In this document: positions 1 through 12,600 of the stretch, in pieces
Position numbering within the stretch: position 1 is the stretch's first letter
How the letters are laid out: every line of letters begins with the position of its first letter
The notes under the pieces: model-generated
Databases searched by the model: none
Told to the model about the DNA's origin: nothing
The model's input: only the letters and a program-made list of their open reading frames with translations
Origin: Prunus persica
Taxonomy: Eukaryota; Streptophyta; Magnoliopsida; Rosales; Rosaceae
Direction of reading: 5' to 3'
Length of the DNA: 64,000 nucleotides
NCBI RefSeq assembly: GCF_000346465.2
Contig: NC_034009.1
Coordinates: 6,106,833-6,170,832, forward strand
Translations under genes and position numbers: made by a program

Positions 1-2042
1 ATTTAATTCTGCCTGGATTGCATCTTTCCACTTAGGCCAATCTTGCCTCTGTGTACATTCATTAATAGAGCATGGCTCAATATCATCATCTTTTATGATC
101 TCAGCAGCCACTGAGAATGCAAATATATCATCGATGATCATCTCATTTCTACTCCACAATTCATCAGTGGACGCATAATTTATGGAGATTTCTTGACTTT
201 CAGGTACAGTTGCCACTCCAGGGGCACTTGTCTCACCAATGACGTTTTCCTTTTCAGGAAGTACCTGTCCCTCTTTGGGGGCATTTGAATTATGAATTGT
301 GGGCTCTCTATTTATTTCATTTGGATTCATTTTGTCCATCAACTTCCTCTTTCGAGGAACTGAATCCTTTGAGCCTAGTGGTCTACCACGCTTTAGGCGT
401 GCAACAGATGAACCATTTACTGGCACATTGCCTTGTCCATTATGGACATTAATCCGTGAGGGTGCATTGCAGCTGGGATATGAGATTTCGTCACCTTTGC
501 TGCATCATTAAATGCATCTGGCATCTGATTTGCAATACTTTGGAGGTGAATGATCCTTCTCACTTCATTTTCGCATTGAGCAGTATGAGGATCGAGATGA
601 GACAATGTGGATACATTCCATGATAATTCATGTCGTTCTTCAGGAATGAGTTTGCCTTGTTCTTTAGACACAGATTTTTCTCCACCTAATGATGGGAAGA
701 TTGTCTCATCAAAATGACAATCCGCAAATCGTGCGGTAAAAATATCACCCATCAGGGGTTCCAGATATTTGATGATAGATGGTGAATCAAAACCAACATA
801 AATTCCCAATCTGCGTCGAGGGCCCATCTTAATACGTTGCGATGGTACAATGGGCACATATACCGCACACCAAAAAATTCTTAAATGTGAAATGTTTGGT
901 TGATTCCCCAATACGAGTTGTATTGGAGAATATTGATTATTGGCGACGGGCCTCAATCGCACAAGTGATGTTGCATGTAAAATGGCATATCCCCAAGCAG
1001 AAACTGGCAACTTTGTTTTCATTAGCAAAGTGCGTGCTATCAACTGAAGGCGCTTAATTAAAGCTTCTGCCAAGCCATTTTGAGTATGCACATGGGGAAC
1101 ATGGTGTTCAATGTCAATGCCTAGTGACATGCAGTAGTCATCAAAAGTTTGAGATGTAAATTCACCAGCATTATCGAGTCTAATTGACTTAATGGGATAA
1201 TCTGGGAATTGGGCTCCTAATTTGATTATCTGAGCCAAAAGTCTAGCAAATGCCATATTCCGAGTAGACAAAAGACAAACATGTGACCATTGGGTAGATG
1301 CGTCCACCAAGACCATAAAGTACCGAAATCGTCCACATGGGGGATGAATAAGTCCACAAATGTCCCCTTGAATTCTCTGCAAAAATGATGGAGACCCAAC
1401 ATCAACCTTTGGTTGTGATGTTCTGATCACCAACTTCCCTTGTGAACAAGCTTGGCAAAAGATGTCACTTGATAACATAATGTGTTTAGTCAACAAGGGA
1501 TGTCCTTTAGAGTTGGTGATGATTCTGCGCATCATGGTGGATCCAGGATGACCCAACCTGTCATGCCAAAGCTTAAAAGCTTTTGAGTCAATGGACTCTT
1601 GGTCCATGACACTATGTGCCTCAATTGTCCGTATGGTTGTATAATACAACCCTGATGAGAGTGCACAAAGCCTCTCCAGTATACGCTTTTGGGTATCACT
1701 GGAGGTAATGCAAAGATATTCCATGTTTTTCTCTTTCTTTGTTTCAACATGGTAGCCATTCAAACGTATATCTTTGAAACTCAACAGATTCCTTCTGGAG
1801 TTAGATGAATACAAAGCATCTGGAATGGACAGTATTGTTCCATTTGGTAACATAATTTGGGCTATTCCTGAGCCTTCAATCAGATCTGCAGGACCTGATA
1901 TGGTTGTTACCTTTGCTTTTGTAAGCATTAATTTTGAGAAATACTTCTGATCTTGAAGGATTGTATGAGTAGTCGCGCTGTCTGCGAGACAAATATCTTT
2001 GCCATAGCCTTTGTTTTGAGGGCATCCATAATTTACATCCAT
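1..2042 (-). pseudogene. Copia pol fragment: protease and integrase
   Basis: The minus-strand reading frame begins near 2042 with the retropepsin-like stretch LADSATTHTI. The usual copia protease motif is D-S-G, and here the Gly is Ala, so protease would probably be inactive. It continues into the pre-integrase region (LWHDRLGHPG) and the integrase core, including SIRLDNAGEF and the Glu-bearing HTQNGLAEALIKR. The open frame ends near 417, but recognisable copia sequence (RLKRGRPLGSKD) continues in another frame towards position 1, which shows a frameshift. Reverse transcriptase and RNase H are not in the window. It belongs to the same element as the gag at 2151-3233. Confidence 0.85.
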
Positions 2043-2150
2043 GCCTTCAAATAAGCTGAATCAATAAAGAAGAAAACATTACCACTTTTATTAGATTGAA
2101 ATGAAAAATTAAACAACACTTCAGCTAATACAAATGGTACATTAAGGAAT

Positions 2151-3233
2151 TTAATCTAATTCGGACTCAGAAGCTTCATTCCCTCTTTCAGTAACAAAGT
2201 CAGAAACATCCAGATGCATCTTGTTTAGTTGACGCTCTGATGAGCCATCTGTGGCTGGTGGAGCATGATCAATGTAATTTATCTCCACTTTCCTGTTCTT
2301 AAGTGAAGCTTGATAGAGATCCGCCAAATGCTTGGGTGTACGACATGCGCGCACCCAATGTCCCTTTGCACCACATCTGTGACAAGTGCTTTCAACATTT
2401 CTAGGCACATGGCTCATCTGTGCCTTTCCCTTATTACGGGATGTATTTTTGCCATTCGTGGATGGACCGCTCCTTGGACCTAAACCCTCTGAACGAGCAC
2501 CATGATCTTTTCTGTTTCCTTGCCAGCGGCCACGCTTGCCCTCTCACCCACGTTTGTGGATACTACCACGAGATGAAGTAGCATTCACTTCCTGAGATGC
2601 AGCATTTATTTCAGGAAGTGGTGCTGAGCCTGTTGAGCGAGATTGGTGATTCTTTAATAAGAGCTCATTATTCTGCTCAGCTAACAAGAGGCAAGATACA
2701 AGTTCCGAGTACTTCTTGAAACCGCTATGTCTGTATTGCTGCTGAAGGAGGACATTTGAAGCATGAAAAGTGCTCAGAGTTTTTTCGAGCATATCCTCCT
2801 CAGATATATTTTCCCCACATAGCCTCATTAATGAGGTAATTCTGTGCATAGCAGAGTTATACTCGGACACTGACTTGAAATCTTGAAATCTCAAGTGAGT
2901 CCATTCGTATCTAGCTCTTGGGAGAGTCACCATACTCTGGTGATCGTATCTTTCACTTAGAGCTTTCCATAGAACCAACGGTTCATCAACCACCACATAT
3001 TCGCTCTTCAGCGCTTCATGGATGTGGCGGCGAAGAAAGATCATGGCCTTCGCATTCTCTTCAGGCGAAGCATCATTCTCATCTACAATTGTTTGTCCGA
3101 GGCCATTGGCTCGTATATGAATTTTGGCATCCAGGACCCATGATAAATAGTTGTCCCCGGAAAGGTCCAAGGCAGCAAACTCTAGTTTTACCAAATTTGC
3201 CATCCGAAACTTTAGGCTCGAGATCTGGGACAT
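2151..3233 (-). pseudogene. Copia gag with CCHC zinc knuckle, interrupted
   Basis: The frame 3233-2544 reads as copia gag of the UBN2 type: it starts with MANLVKLEF (ATG 3201-3203; another ATG 10 codons upstream) and contains SVSEYNSAMHRITSL. A stop at 2544 is followed by a second open stretch (2417-2151) with the zinc knuckle CHRCGAKGHWVRAC, matching CX2CX4HX4C. In a live element these would be one nucleocapsid protein that packages the RNA. The internal stop, plus the break before the protease frame at 2042, make it a pseudogene. Confidence 0.85.
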
Positions 3234-3299
3234 TAAGCCACTTATTAATAGGAATTTCAGGCCCTCATTATTCAGGTATATTAATTGATGATAAAAATA

Positions 3300-3860
3300 A
3301 AGTGCTATGAATTTGCTGGTATGGACGATAAACCCGCACCATACCTTAAATAAAATTAAATGTGCGGTAAAGTAAATTCATAAAATAAATTGCTTGCTGT
3401 ATGGACGTTAATTCCGCACCATACTTTAAATAAAAGTAAATATGCAGTAAAGTAAATTCATAAAGTATGAGGGTTAATTCCATATCATACTTTTAATAAA
3501 AGTAAATGTGCAGTAAAGTAAATTCATAAAGTATGAGGGTTAATTCCACATCATACTTTTTTTTTTTTGAGGTCCTTTCCTATTGAAAGGGGCGATAGCA
3601 TATTAAACTCACACACACAATACGGATGCTAGGACTCGAACCCAGGACCTTGCCTGAGGGAGTAAATACTCCAAACCACTACACTAGTGGGTCCTTTGCT
3701 TCCACATCATACTTTAAGTAAGAGTAAATGTGCTTGTATGGGCACTAATTCTGCTTCATACTTTTAAATAAAAGTAAAGGCATGGACGATAAACCCGCAC
3801 CACACTTTTAAATAAATATTGCCGTATGGGTAATAAACCTATTCCATACCATAAATAAAA
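3300..3860. repeat. Degenerate tandem repeats in copia leader
   Basis: A unit of roughly 60-80 bases recurs about six times with divergence. Its hallmarks are a 'gtatggacgataaacc' or 'gagggttaattcc' block, then 'gcaccatact', then 'aaataaaagtaaatgtgc'. The array sits between gag and the LTR, where copia elements usually have a short untranslated leader. It is split at 3560-3699 by a SINE. Confidence 0.7.
3560..3699 (-). mobile_element. tRNA-derived SINE with 16-bp target duplication
   Basis: Read on the minus strand, the insert begins with a tRNA-like head. It has an A-box-like segment around TAGTGTAGTGG and a B box GGTTCGAGTCC, and it ends in a run of A (the T run at 3557-3568 on the plus strand). 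It is flanked by the perfect 16-base direct repeat TTCCACATCATACTTT at 3544-3559 and 3700-3715, the signature of LINE-driven retroposition. It interrupts a copia leader repeat, so it is younger than that element. Confidence 0.9.
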
Positions 3861-4279
3861 TAAATGTGGGGATAAAAACCTCCACCTAATGTATATGAAG
3901 TGCATAATATATCATATATTGTGGGCAATATAACTACGCCACTATTCAAGATATAATAGATGGGTTTTAAGATCACACCATCATTTTATTACAATAATTT
4001 GTGTTACAAAGCGATGGGTAAAAAAATTATACCACCATAAAATAACAGGACGGGGTATAAAAACCGTGTCATTCCAAATTATGTTACAAAGAAGTAAATT
4101 AAACAAGCATGGATGAAACAACATAGAAATTGTGAGAACACAAAAAAGAAAGTTTGCATGTCGTCGTAGTAGTAAAGTGATAGTAGACATATGACAGAGA
4201 GGAGACAGAGAAATAACCACATAGTGTTGAGTTGGGAAAAATTCAGAAATAAAAAGGAGAGACTTTCGTGCTGATAACG

Positions 4280-4632
4280 TGTTATAAAACTAAAATAATC
4301 AGAGGATGAGAAGTACCACTGTAATATTGGGAGTGGAATTATATTTCTCTTTGTGGTGTTTACACTGACAGAATTTCTCCTCAGATAGACTCCACTCTTT
4401 CTCTTCTCTCTGACTCTGACTCTTTCTCTTCTTCTGACTCTCACTCTTTCTCTTCTTCTCTTCCGTATGTTTACAAGCAAATATAATGTCTATTTATAGG
4501 CAAAGCAAATTGCCTTTAAGGGAGACATAATGATTTCTCCCCAACATCATTATCCCATCTTTTGACTAATACCCTCTAGCTATATCTCCATCTTTTGACT
4601 AATGCCCTGTAACTTTATCTATATGGGCTTCA
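4280..4632 (-). repeat. Probable copia 5' LTR
   Basis: The inner edge is marked by TGTTATAAAAC at 4280, next to a primer-binding-like stretch which on the minus strand reads CGTTATCAGCACG, a pattern common at the start of plant copia interiors. The block has CT-rich leader sequence and a TATA-like 'tctatttatagg' near 4490. The outer end is set at a CA dinucleotide near 4632 and is uncertain. Confidence 0.55.
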
Positions 4633-4748
4633 CCTCTTTATAAAAATTTATGTTATGTTTTAACTTTTAAGTTCGAATTCTTATCTCATTAATTAAGAAA
4701 AAAAATATTTCATTAGTATGTGTTTGAATGAAAAACGGCACTAGCAGA

Positions 4749-4877
4749 AAGGGAGCTTAGAATTTACGCCCAATAAGAAAATGACACATGTTCAATCAAA
4801 GTTTGTTTCACAGGGAATAGAATAAGGGAGCTTAGAATTTACACCCAATAAGAAATGACACATGTTCAATCAAAGTT
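4749..4877. repeat. Two-copy direct repeat, about 55 bp, period 75
   Basis: The block beginning 'aagggagcttagaattta' occurs at 4749 and again at 4824. Each copy runs to 'gttcaatcaaagtt', with two small differences between them. No coding potential is seen. Confidence 0.85.
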
Positions 4878-4966
4878 CATGAAGACGAATTTATTAACGA
4901 GTCAATGCACGGGAAACTAACACGCTCACATTAACTAGGAGCATACGAGACCATTTACACACGTGT

Positions 4967-5087
4967 AATGCTAGCCTTATCACATTTATATATCACATTG
5001 TGTACCATCTTTCTAATAGAAGTAGAGCCCACCATTACAATAGAAATAGTACACAATGTGGTACATAAATATGGTATGCCTATCATT
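4967..5087. mobile_element. Small foldback MITE
   Basis: About 121 bases with imperfect terminal inverted repeats of roughly 45 bases. The arms share 'cacattgtgtac' (left) and 'gtacacaatgtg' (right) plus matching outer parts (aatgctag / ctatcatt). No open frame. It lies in the intergenic stretch 4633-5390, which otherwise shows nothing recognisable apart from the short direct repeat. Confidence 0.6.
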
Positions 5088-5398
5088 TTTCTTTACACAA
5101 ATAAACGAAGGAGCACTACATAAGCAGACCAACCGAATGTCGGGCATGTAGGCCTTAAATTGCCCAAATACTTATAAGCAGAGGATAAGTACTACATGCT
5201 TATACTCAATTCAAACAGTCGTAACGGGTTAAGCACAAATCATGTCACGCAGACAGAGATAATGAGGTTTGTTTGTAGGTTGAAGACAGCTTAGAGCGTT
5301 CACATTAAGTGCCAGTGGCATTTGTCGAAAAATCCTTTAGTTGACCGGGTTTAGCATCTCCCCTTTTTAATCCAATCAATGAAATTTTAAAGATGGGT

Positions 5399-5542
5399 GG
5401 CAAGGGGATCTAGCCTTGTGGAAAAAGGTCTTGACTTGTAGACCCGTAGTCTCATATTCAAACCCTCATGGCCTATTTGGTAGTGTGTGCAAGAAACCCT
5501 CCTCCCCTTCTAGTTTAGATTATTGCTTGTACTCAAAAAAGA
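5399..5542 (+). mobile_element. tRNA-derived SINE, family A copy 1
   Basis: It has an A-box-like head (ctagccttgtgg), the signature 'aaggtcttgacttg', a degenerate B box (atattcaaaccct) and a tail ending in an A run. It is flanked by the 8-base repeat AGATGGGT at 5391-5398 and 5543-5550. Relatives sit on the minus strand near 20.5 kb and 35.5 kb. It lies about 200 bases past the phytyltransferase stop codon. Confidence 0.75.
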
Positions 5543-5739
5543 AGATGGGTATCGCTGTTAGCAGAGCAATATCACACAAGTACTAAATGAAGATAATGAG
5601 TTGAGTGATTGCATAGACTCATAGGTTCCCAATTGTATTGTCAAACTACAAAGTATGTTGAACAATCCCAGTAATGGCATTTGATTTATTCCCTCTAAGA
5701 TTTTGAAGGCAACCTTTGATCTCAAATAAGTTGTCATCC

Positions 5740-8700
5740 TCATCTAACAAGTGGTATAAGTAGATACTCAGCATAGAAGAGCTGCAAGAATAATAAACAA
5801 ACGAATGAAAAGTATACCCGCATTGAAATCTAAAAATAAAATCACCTGCAAGGTACATACAATCCATAAAATCAACAACTACAGTAGCAAAGCTGGAAAT
5901 GGGGTCGTGTTCAGGCAGGTTTGAGCAGGGTCAAATCTACAGACCAAGCAAACCGCAGTTTTTACTTTTAAAGAAAATACTGCATACTGCCGAGAGGATC
6001 CTATAATTGCATTTATCATACTTGAAATAATATTGAGTCTTAGTTTTAGAAACTCTTTTTATTAACTCAAGCACAGACAGCTAATTCCATCAGCCTTGGT
6101 CATGCTTGAACAAATTTTGAGGTCTTGGAGGTCTTGGTAAAGATAAAGCAACCAATAAGAATACTAGAAACAGTAATGATGTAAGGACCTGAATGAGTTG
6201 CAAGAGCTTAACAGAAAAACAGACTAGGAAATTGTGTTTTCAAATCATATGCTATTGAGAATCCTAAATGTTCAGCATCTTCACAATTGTGTATGTCAAA
6301 CTATTATGGAGGGTTATTTTTTTGGTACGGGTCAACTTTTGATTTTTGATATATTCTTTCTAACTGCACTTGCATTCAATAGCTGTGATAGGCAATTACC
6401 TTCCATATAAACATGTAAAAGGTTGTTATTGCAGCTTTGCTGTTGAGATCAACAGATTTGGCTCGATTCCAGAGTATCGAAGCCAAAATTGCATGTCCCA
6501 AAACCTAAACCAATGCAAACACAGAACATATCAATATCTTCATTCTTGGTACATTGTTCAGTTGTTAGCATACTAGTATCTGAAAAAAAAAACCAACAGT
6601 AAGAAGGGAATATGAAAACCCACTCAAGGTTCCCGAAAATATGGAAATTAATATGAATACAAACTGAAGTGGCCTTATTTAACGCTTTAAATGTTTGCAT
6701 TTGTGAGGAAAGCCAGTGACTTAGAATCAGAGCTTAAAGAGGGCTCAGTAATATTTAAGAACCCTTCGTGTTGGACACCAGAAATTCACAACATAACCCA
6801 TTATTTCAGAGCATAGCAAGCAGCATGTGAGAGAAGATATATTTAATAGATAAAATTCATTAAATTCATACTTATCACTGTCTTCTTCATCATTATCCAC
6901 GTGTAATTTCAAAATTATAGAGACAGGAGAAGCTGAGCCATTCAATAAGCAGGAGTAATGAAGATTGCATAACACTCACTACTTTACTCTAGAGAGTTAG
7001 AAAACTAAAACATTACCGTGATGCATTTGCTCATCAGGAAGCTGGATGATGCTCCCACTAAAACGGCAACACTGTAAGCCATTTCAAGTAGCGAAATACA
7101 AATCCAAAAGACCTGCACAAAGATAATTAGGCAACAAAACAATATATGTAAAACCAATGGGTTGATGGATAGGAGGGTTGGTCCACAATCCTTCAATGCA
7201 TTCTAGAATCCATTACTGGACAGCCCCTCATAACACCTTAAGACCCAGTAGGATATTATATATGTGCATATCCGTGTGTTAAAAGGTTACCCGCTTTTGT
7301 CCCAGACGTACTGTAAAAGACCGAATGCCGAATATTTTATCTCCATCAATATCAGGTATGTCCTACATGATTCCACAATATTATTAAAATTGATCATAAT
7401 CCTTTAATTTCATAACAACTACATGGATTGAAACAATAGCAAACACATCACCAAAACAAGCACACATCTTTAAAGTAAATTTTCTACTGCTCTACTTGAA
7501 ATGGGAAAAGGAAAAAAAAAAAAGACAAAAAAAAGAAGAGCTTTTACCTTAAATAATGCTATAACAACTGAGAAGAAGCTCATAAATGCAGTTGCAAAAA
7601 TTAGTGGCCTAGAAAAGGCAGCTGGTCTTTTGTACACATGAATCTGGAAAATGTTATATAAATTAGAACTCAACCACTGTGAGTGCACCAAACTACATGA
7701 CAAAGATGCTCCATATTTACCAATATCTGCACGTAAGACACTGCTGGTTTCCCTGATACCTATTCTAGAGTTGTACTGTCTTACTTTTTTCAGATTTCTG
7801 TTTGAGCAATCAACTACTAATACTAACTAGTTAATACAGTATAGCCCTTTTATATTGTTTTGTTTTTCCTCAGTTGCCCTCATTATAGTGTGATGTGTGT
7901 GCACATGCAGATATGTTCGTCCTACAGGCACTGCATTGGGCAATGACAACTATTGCTTTGTCAGATGTGAGATATTAATACTTTCAATGATGTCAAAGAT
8001 TTAACTTATAACATTAAATAGCCTCCAAGGTGAAAAAAGAGAGATATTTAGTGATATACCCATTCTTAGCACTAATATTATAAATAAACCCTACACTATT
8101 GAATTTCTATAAACAAACCAAAAAAAAAACCCAAAAAATGACAGCTGGCCTTATTGAATTTAATATTGATTATTAAATTACTTTAATGCCCTATTGAGTG
8201 TTTTGGGTATTTTTATGAGATTTTGGGGTTGGGCTTGTTTTAAGAAATTGATGGCAGTTTTGTAATTTATAAGAAGTTAAAAGCCTCTTTGTTATGTTGT
8301 AAACGGGCTTTTGGTGTGATTCTAAAGTCCATTTCATATGAGGTATTTTTATAATTTGGGCCCCTATATTGGGTATAATAGTGAATCTCCCAAAAAAAAA
8401 AACCCCCTGTATAAATCAAGCATTTTCTGAGAGAATGGGACGGTGGAATTGTATAAATTGATTTCTTAATAGAAAATAACAAACCTGCATGTGCAGGAAA
8501 AAAGCAAGTTGAACTATCACTGCCCGAACAGCTAGGATGCACATTGCTGCAACCACAGCAGATCTCTTCCATCTCAATAGTGGCAACTGAGATTATAAAA
8601 GATTCAAAACCCATATTGATACAATTGTGTTTAAAGTATCATCACATTACTCATCAATTACATGCAACTTCAAACTGAATTAATGAAGAATATAAAAAAT

Positions 8701-11700
8701 CAAGTCACAAACTACATAGGAGTGTTATGTGGTGGTAAGTACACTTTATAAGAAAATGAATAGGATGATCTGTTTGGTCAACATAACACTAGGAAAAATA
8801 TCATCCATTTTATTATTAAGAGATACCTCTTTGTCAACTTTTTATAGGAACTCTCAAGCCCTTAGTACTTTAAACAATTGTTATTAATACATTTTAAGAT
8901 TAAGGATAGTCTGGAAATTCACCCAATTCACTCTTGTCTAACAAACCCTACGTTCTTTGTAACCATAACCACATTTGTACACACATAATGTATATAGTTA
9001 TTAGTTAGAGGTACATACATCCCAATGGAGTATGCATATGCTCAGAAGCATGTGCAAGGAACATGCAGTGCATAAGGATGAGCAGGGATATGTCAAGAAA
9101 TTTTTCTATTTCCTTTTTCTTTTATTTTTTTGGTTGGGGAGGAGCACTTTCCTCTAAAAAGATTACCTGGATCCACTCACTTGACACTTCTAGCTTACCC
9201 TTAAGTGCAATAGCTAGATTTACATGGCAAAATTTTAGATACTTAAGTTCAGACTTCCGCATACATGGACTGATAACAGTCTTAACCTAAACTTCATTCA
9301 TCAGATTGGTTCATGAGTAACATATAAGCTTTCCTTGCACAGCTATTTAAGGTCTGTGAGACTATAAGATTATAGAGGAGCAAGCAAACTCACGTTGATT
9401 GAATAAGCAGTTCCAAGGACAAAACTGATGAAAAGGGCCCAAAACAATGGCCATGAACCAACAACCCATCCAAGCCAAAAACTCTGTAGAAAAGAATGTT
9501 TATAATCAGAATGTTTTTCAGTCAAGACTACAGCTTCAATGCCCCAAAATTTTAAAATGAAGACATGTAACTTCATCAATTTAAATTATAACAAAAGTAC
9601 ACAATATCTTCCAGATATGATTCCTTACATTTGATGTGTAATCCAGATTCTAATTAATTATCGAACATTTAATCCCAATTCCCTTTGTTTATTTACATTT
9701 AAATTTTACCTTTCAGGTCAGCAAACAAGGCAAAGCTTATTAAAGGTTTTGTAAGGAAAAAAAAAAAGACATCCAAAGGTAATAGTAAGGTGGAAATGAG
9801 AACAAGCAACATATCTAGTACATGGGGCACATTGTAAAAGGTGGAAACAAATTCATAATAATTTTCATTCCGAACAGATGGTTGTCATAGAAGTGTACAG
9901 TGAGACGAAGAGCAGCAGCACTTCTTGACTCTATGATTATCCGCATATATTAAGGTATTGGTAGTATTCAGATGGCTGGTGAATTTTATTTCCTTCAAAC
10001 ATGTCTTGTATGTTAACAATGAAGATGCAGGGTACACAACTAGTTACAGAATAATAAAAAGAACTACTAAAAATATTCAAATCCTCAGATTTAGCCATTT
10101 TAACCAGGATAACTAAGATATCCATATACTTTATACCAAACTTCTAGTGAAATTAGAGGCAGTTTGCATGCAAAAGTTAGGGAATTACATGTAAGGGCCC
10201 ATTCGATAATTTATTTGATAATTTTTGTTGTAATTAGAAAGAGGGTGAAGAAGTAGACGAAAGATGAGAGATGCAAAGCGTAAGGAAAGAAGGATACATA
10301 AAATGGCTTTTAAGATAAAATCTAAAAACTGTTTTAAATGGTCTTTAGTATTTAGTTTCAATTTTATCCATTCACCCTCTTTTCTTCCACACCTCCCTGA
10401 TATTTCTCCCATCTCTCCCACTCTCTCATCTCTTTTCTCTTTTAAAAAAAAGGCAAAAAGAAAGGCAATATATTATCTAACCAGCCTAAATAAAAATTAG
10501 GTATATATATATATGTATATGGTCCACAATGCTTTTGATACCAGAAGTAGAAAAGATGTGACAATCATGATGCCAGTCCCAACTGAATATTCCCCTGATG
10601 CCAATGGAAGATAAGGCTTGTTAACCTGAAACACAACATGCAACACAAGTATACAATTAGACAATTCACATATGTTCCATGTAAATTATCTTTTTGGTCT
10701 TGACTTCCAAGATTAGGCCAGAAAAACCTAAAGGGTGCTTAATAAATTGAAAACAACTTGGTAAATGGTAAGGGGCTTCTCTCTCTGCATGTATGCACAT
10801 GCACATCTGTGTGTGTAGGAAGGGACATTTGAAATAACCAATTAGTGGGTAGCTTGATAATTCCAGATAAAGGAGCATATCCTGGAATTCTACCAGTCGA
10901 ACCTTTCTAAAGGAATGCCCCCTTAAAATACCGAAAGGTCACTGAATTTTCAATTCTCATTTCCCAAATCATTGCAACTGTACCAGTAAATTTACAACAC
11001 CTACCTTGTCTATATCAATGTCAGACAACTGATTCAAACCAACAATGTAAATATTCATAAAGAGAGCAGCAACTACGGCCTGAAAAGTAAAACACCAAGA
11101 GTGTAAGAATAACAATAATGAATGCATCCATGTAATGCTTTCAAGTTATCAATATTAGAGGCATCACCTCCAGCACTCCTGTGAAAAATAAGGGTGAAAA
11201 ATCTGACAGATTCTCAACTGCAAGTAGAGAAACTGAAATTATGCTCAATGCCTGCTCAGAGAAAAACTTAGGTGAGCTCTCTCTAAATTGATTAAAAAAC
11301 CAAAAAGGAAAATGGCAAAAAACTAACGACAATAATCCTAAATGATTGTTATTCACTACTAAATCTTAAACATCAATATGTGGGAGTTATATTTCAAAAG
11401 GCTAACTGGGATAACGGCAAGGATGACCATGATTCTGTCAAAAACTTAACTGTGCCTATAACTGTGTGCGGCCTTGAAAACCTGTAAAAAGCATCTATGG
11501 CATTTTTGATAGAGTTCCATTTGCTTTTCGAATTACAAGCTCCAGGTTCGGATTCAAGAGGATGACCAGCAGTAGCATTCACCAACAACCTTTTACCATG
11601 CCTCCTGTAGAATGCAGATTTTTCCTTAGTGTTTCTGGTGTGATGCTTCAAAAGATGTTGCTGAGACCCAACACCACAATATCTTTCCAAGATGTCCCAT

Positions 11701-12401
11701 GCTCTGCTTCTTGAAACTCTGACTGCTGCATATGAACCTTTAAGGACAAAGATTGGGTTGACAATAAGTTTTCAACATGGAGGACTGAAAAAGGCAAATT
11801 ATGCATCACTTTTTTTAATTATGCATCAGATGTTGTGATGGGATAGTCATACCTGAAAAGCTCTTGTTGAGATTGCCCTTTCTCCAACCGTTCCCACCTA
11901 TGAGTTTTTGTAGTGCATCAGAAAACACACCAAAGCAGAATCTCAGAAAGAAAGAAAGAAAAAATTCAAAAACTGGTATGGGCAAAAGTAAGTCACATCA
12001 ACCAAGTCATTTTCCGAACTGCAAAAATACAACCAAAAAAAATGAAAAAAAAAATTGTACGTTATATAAAATGGAGACAAACCCAGATGAATAAATGTAA
12101 TTTAGCTCAGTCTGTTGACTCTGAACTCTAAAAGAAGGAACCTTTCAAGAAGTAAAGATTTTCCCAGATAAAATACAGCTACACCAGCACAAATCAATAA
12201 AAACCAAGCAAGTCAAAACCAAATGCATTGGTTCAGTCCCAGCATTTGAAGCATCTAAAACCCGTTAGACCACTAATATTCAGGGGAAAAATAATAATCA
12301 GAGCCCTTAATTCAAGATACAAAAAGCTCCATGTTTTCTGTTAACTGAAATCACATACCTACAGAAGCATTTGGAAAGGACACAAGAAGCGCAGAATCCA
12401 T
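5740..12401 (-). CDS. HPT1: Homogentisate phytyltransferase, 13 exons, 406 aa
   Basis: This UbiA-family prenyltransferase of plastid membranes joins homogentisate to phytyl diphosphate, the committed step of tocopherol synthesis. Exons on the minus strand, all GT-AG and in frame: 12401-12359, 11897-11853, 11737-11451, 11251-11168, 11079-11005, 10625-10542, 9483-9394, 8586-8485, 7643-7548, 7362-7291, 7112-7017, 6504-6400, 5781-5740. The total is 1221 nt. Both Asp-rich prenyl-diphosphate motifs are present: [10 protein letters not shown] (exon 5) and DIPDIDGDK (exon 10). About 100 N-terminal residues precede the conserved [15 protein letters not shown] and fit a plastid transit peptide. The C-terminus [13 protein letters not shown] is typical of the family, as is the length (Arabidopsis protein about 393 aa). 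The start ATG at 12401-12399 opens the only frame that links into exon 2. Introns hold at least one MITE. A solanesyl-transferase paralogue is less likely given the HPT-like termini. Confidence 0.95.
8036..8395. mobile_element. MITE in HPT1 intron
   Basis: The ends are imperfect inverted repeats about 45 bases long: 'gatatacccattcttagc' on the left, against the reverse complement of 'atattgggtataatagtg' on the right. No open frame of interest. A reverse-complement copy of the first ~87 bases lies at 22989-23078 in the ZEITLUPE intron, so this is a dispersed family. It sits inside the intron between exons 8485-8586 and 7548-7643. Confidence 0.6.
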
Positions 12402-12600
12402 TGCTTCGGCCAACAAAATGATGCTTCAACACGTCAAGAGACCCTCCAAGTTACTATCTTGAAGCGAACTCAGAACTCATTTGGAGGCTCTCATTAAATA
12501 AATATTAAATAGTGGAATTATATACCAATAAAAAGATGCGGGTCCATTGTCTACACACGTGTTCAGCTCCTTTCTATTTCACGATGTGGCAAAAGGACCG
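12402..12600 (-). promoter_or_regulatory. HPT1 upstream region with TATA-like and G-box motifs
   Basis: Upstream of the ATG on the minus strand are a TATA-like 'tatataat' around 12518-12525 and, further out, a palindromic G-box CACGTG at 12556-12561. G-boxes bind bZIP and bHLH factors, including light and stress regulators, which would fit tocopherol genes. Function here is inference. The Harbinger relic begins only 330 bases upstream of the start codon. Confidence 0.4.

Larger units (their letters stand above)
1..4632 (-). mobile_element. Decayed Ty1/copia retrotransposon, cut by left window edge
   Basis: Reading right to left, the element has an LTR-like block (about 4280-4632), a leader of roughly 1 kb, gag, a zinc knuckle, protease and integrase. 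Reverse transcriptase and the second LTR would lie beyond position 1. The order protease-integrase is that of Ty1/copia. Several stops and frameshifts separate the coding blocks, so this is a dead copy. A SINE has inserted in its leader. The outer LTR boundary is approximate because the partner LTR and the target duplication are outside the window. Confidence 0.85.

Noticed and set aside
4079..4480. 133-codon minus-strand frame rich in Arg
   Set aside because: It is a translation of a CT-rich LTR leader with repeated 'ctctgactctgact'; no homology seen.
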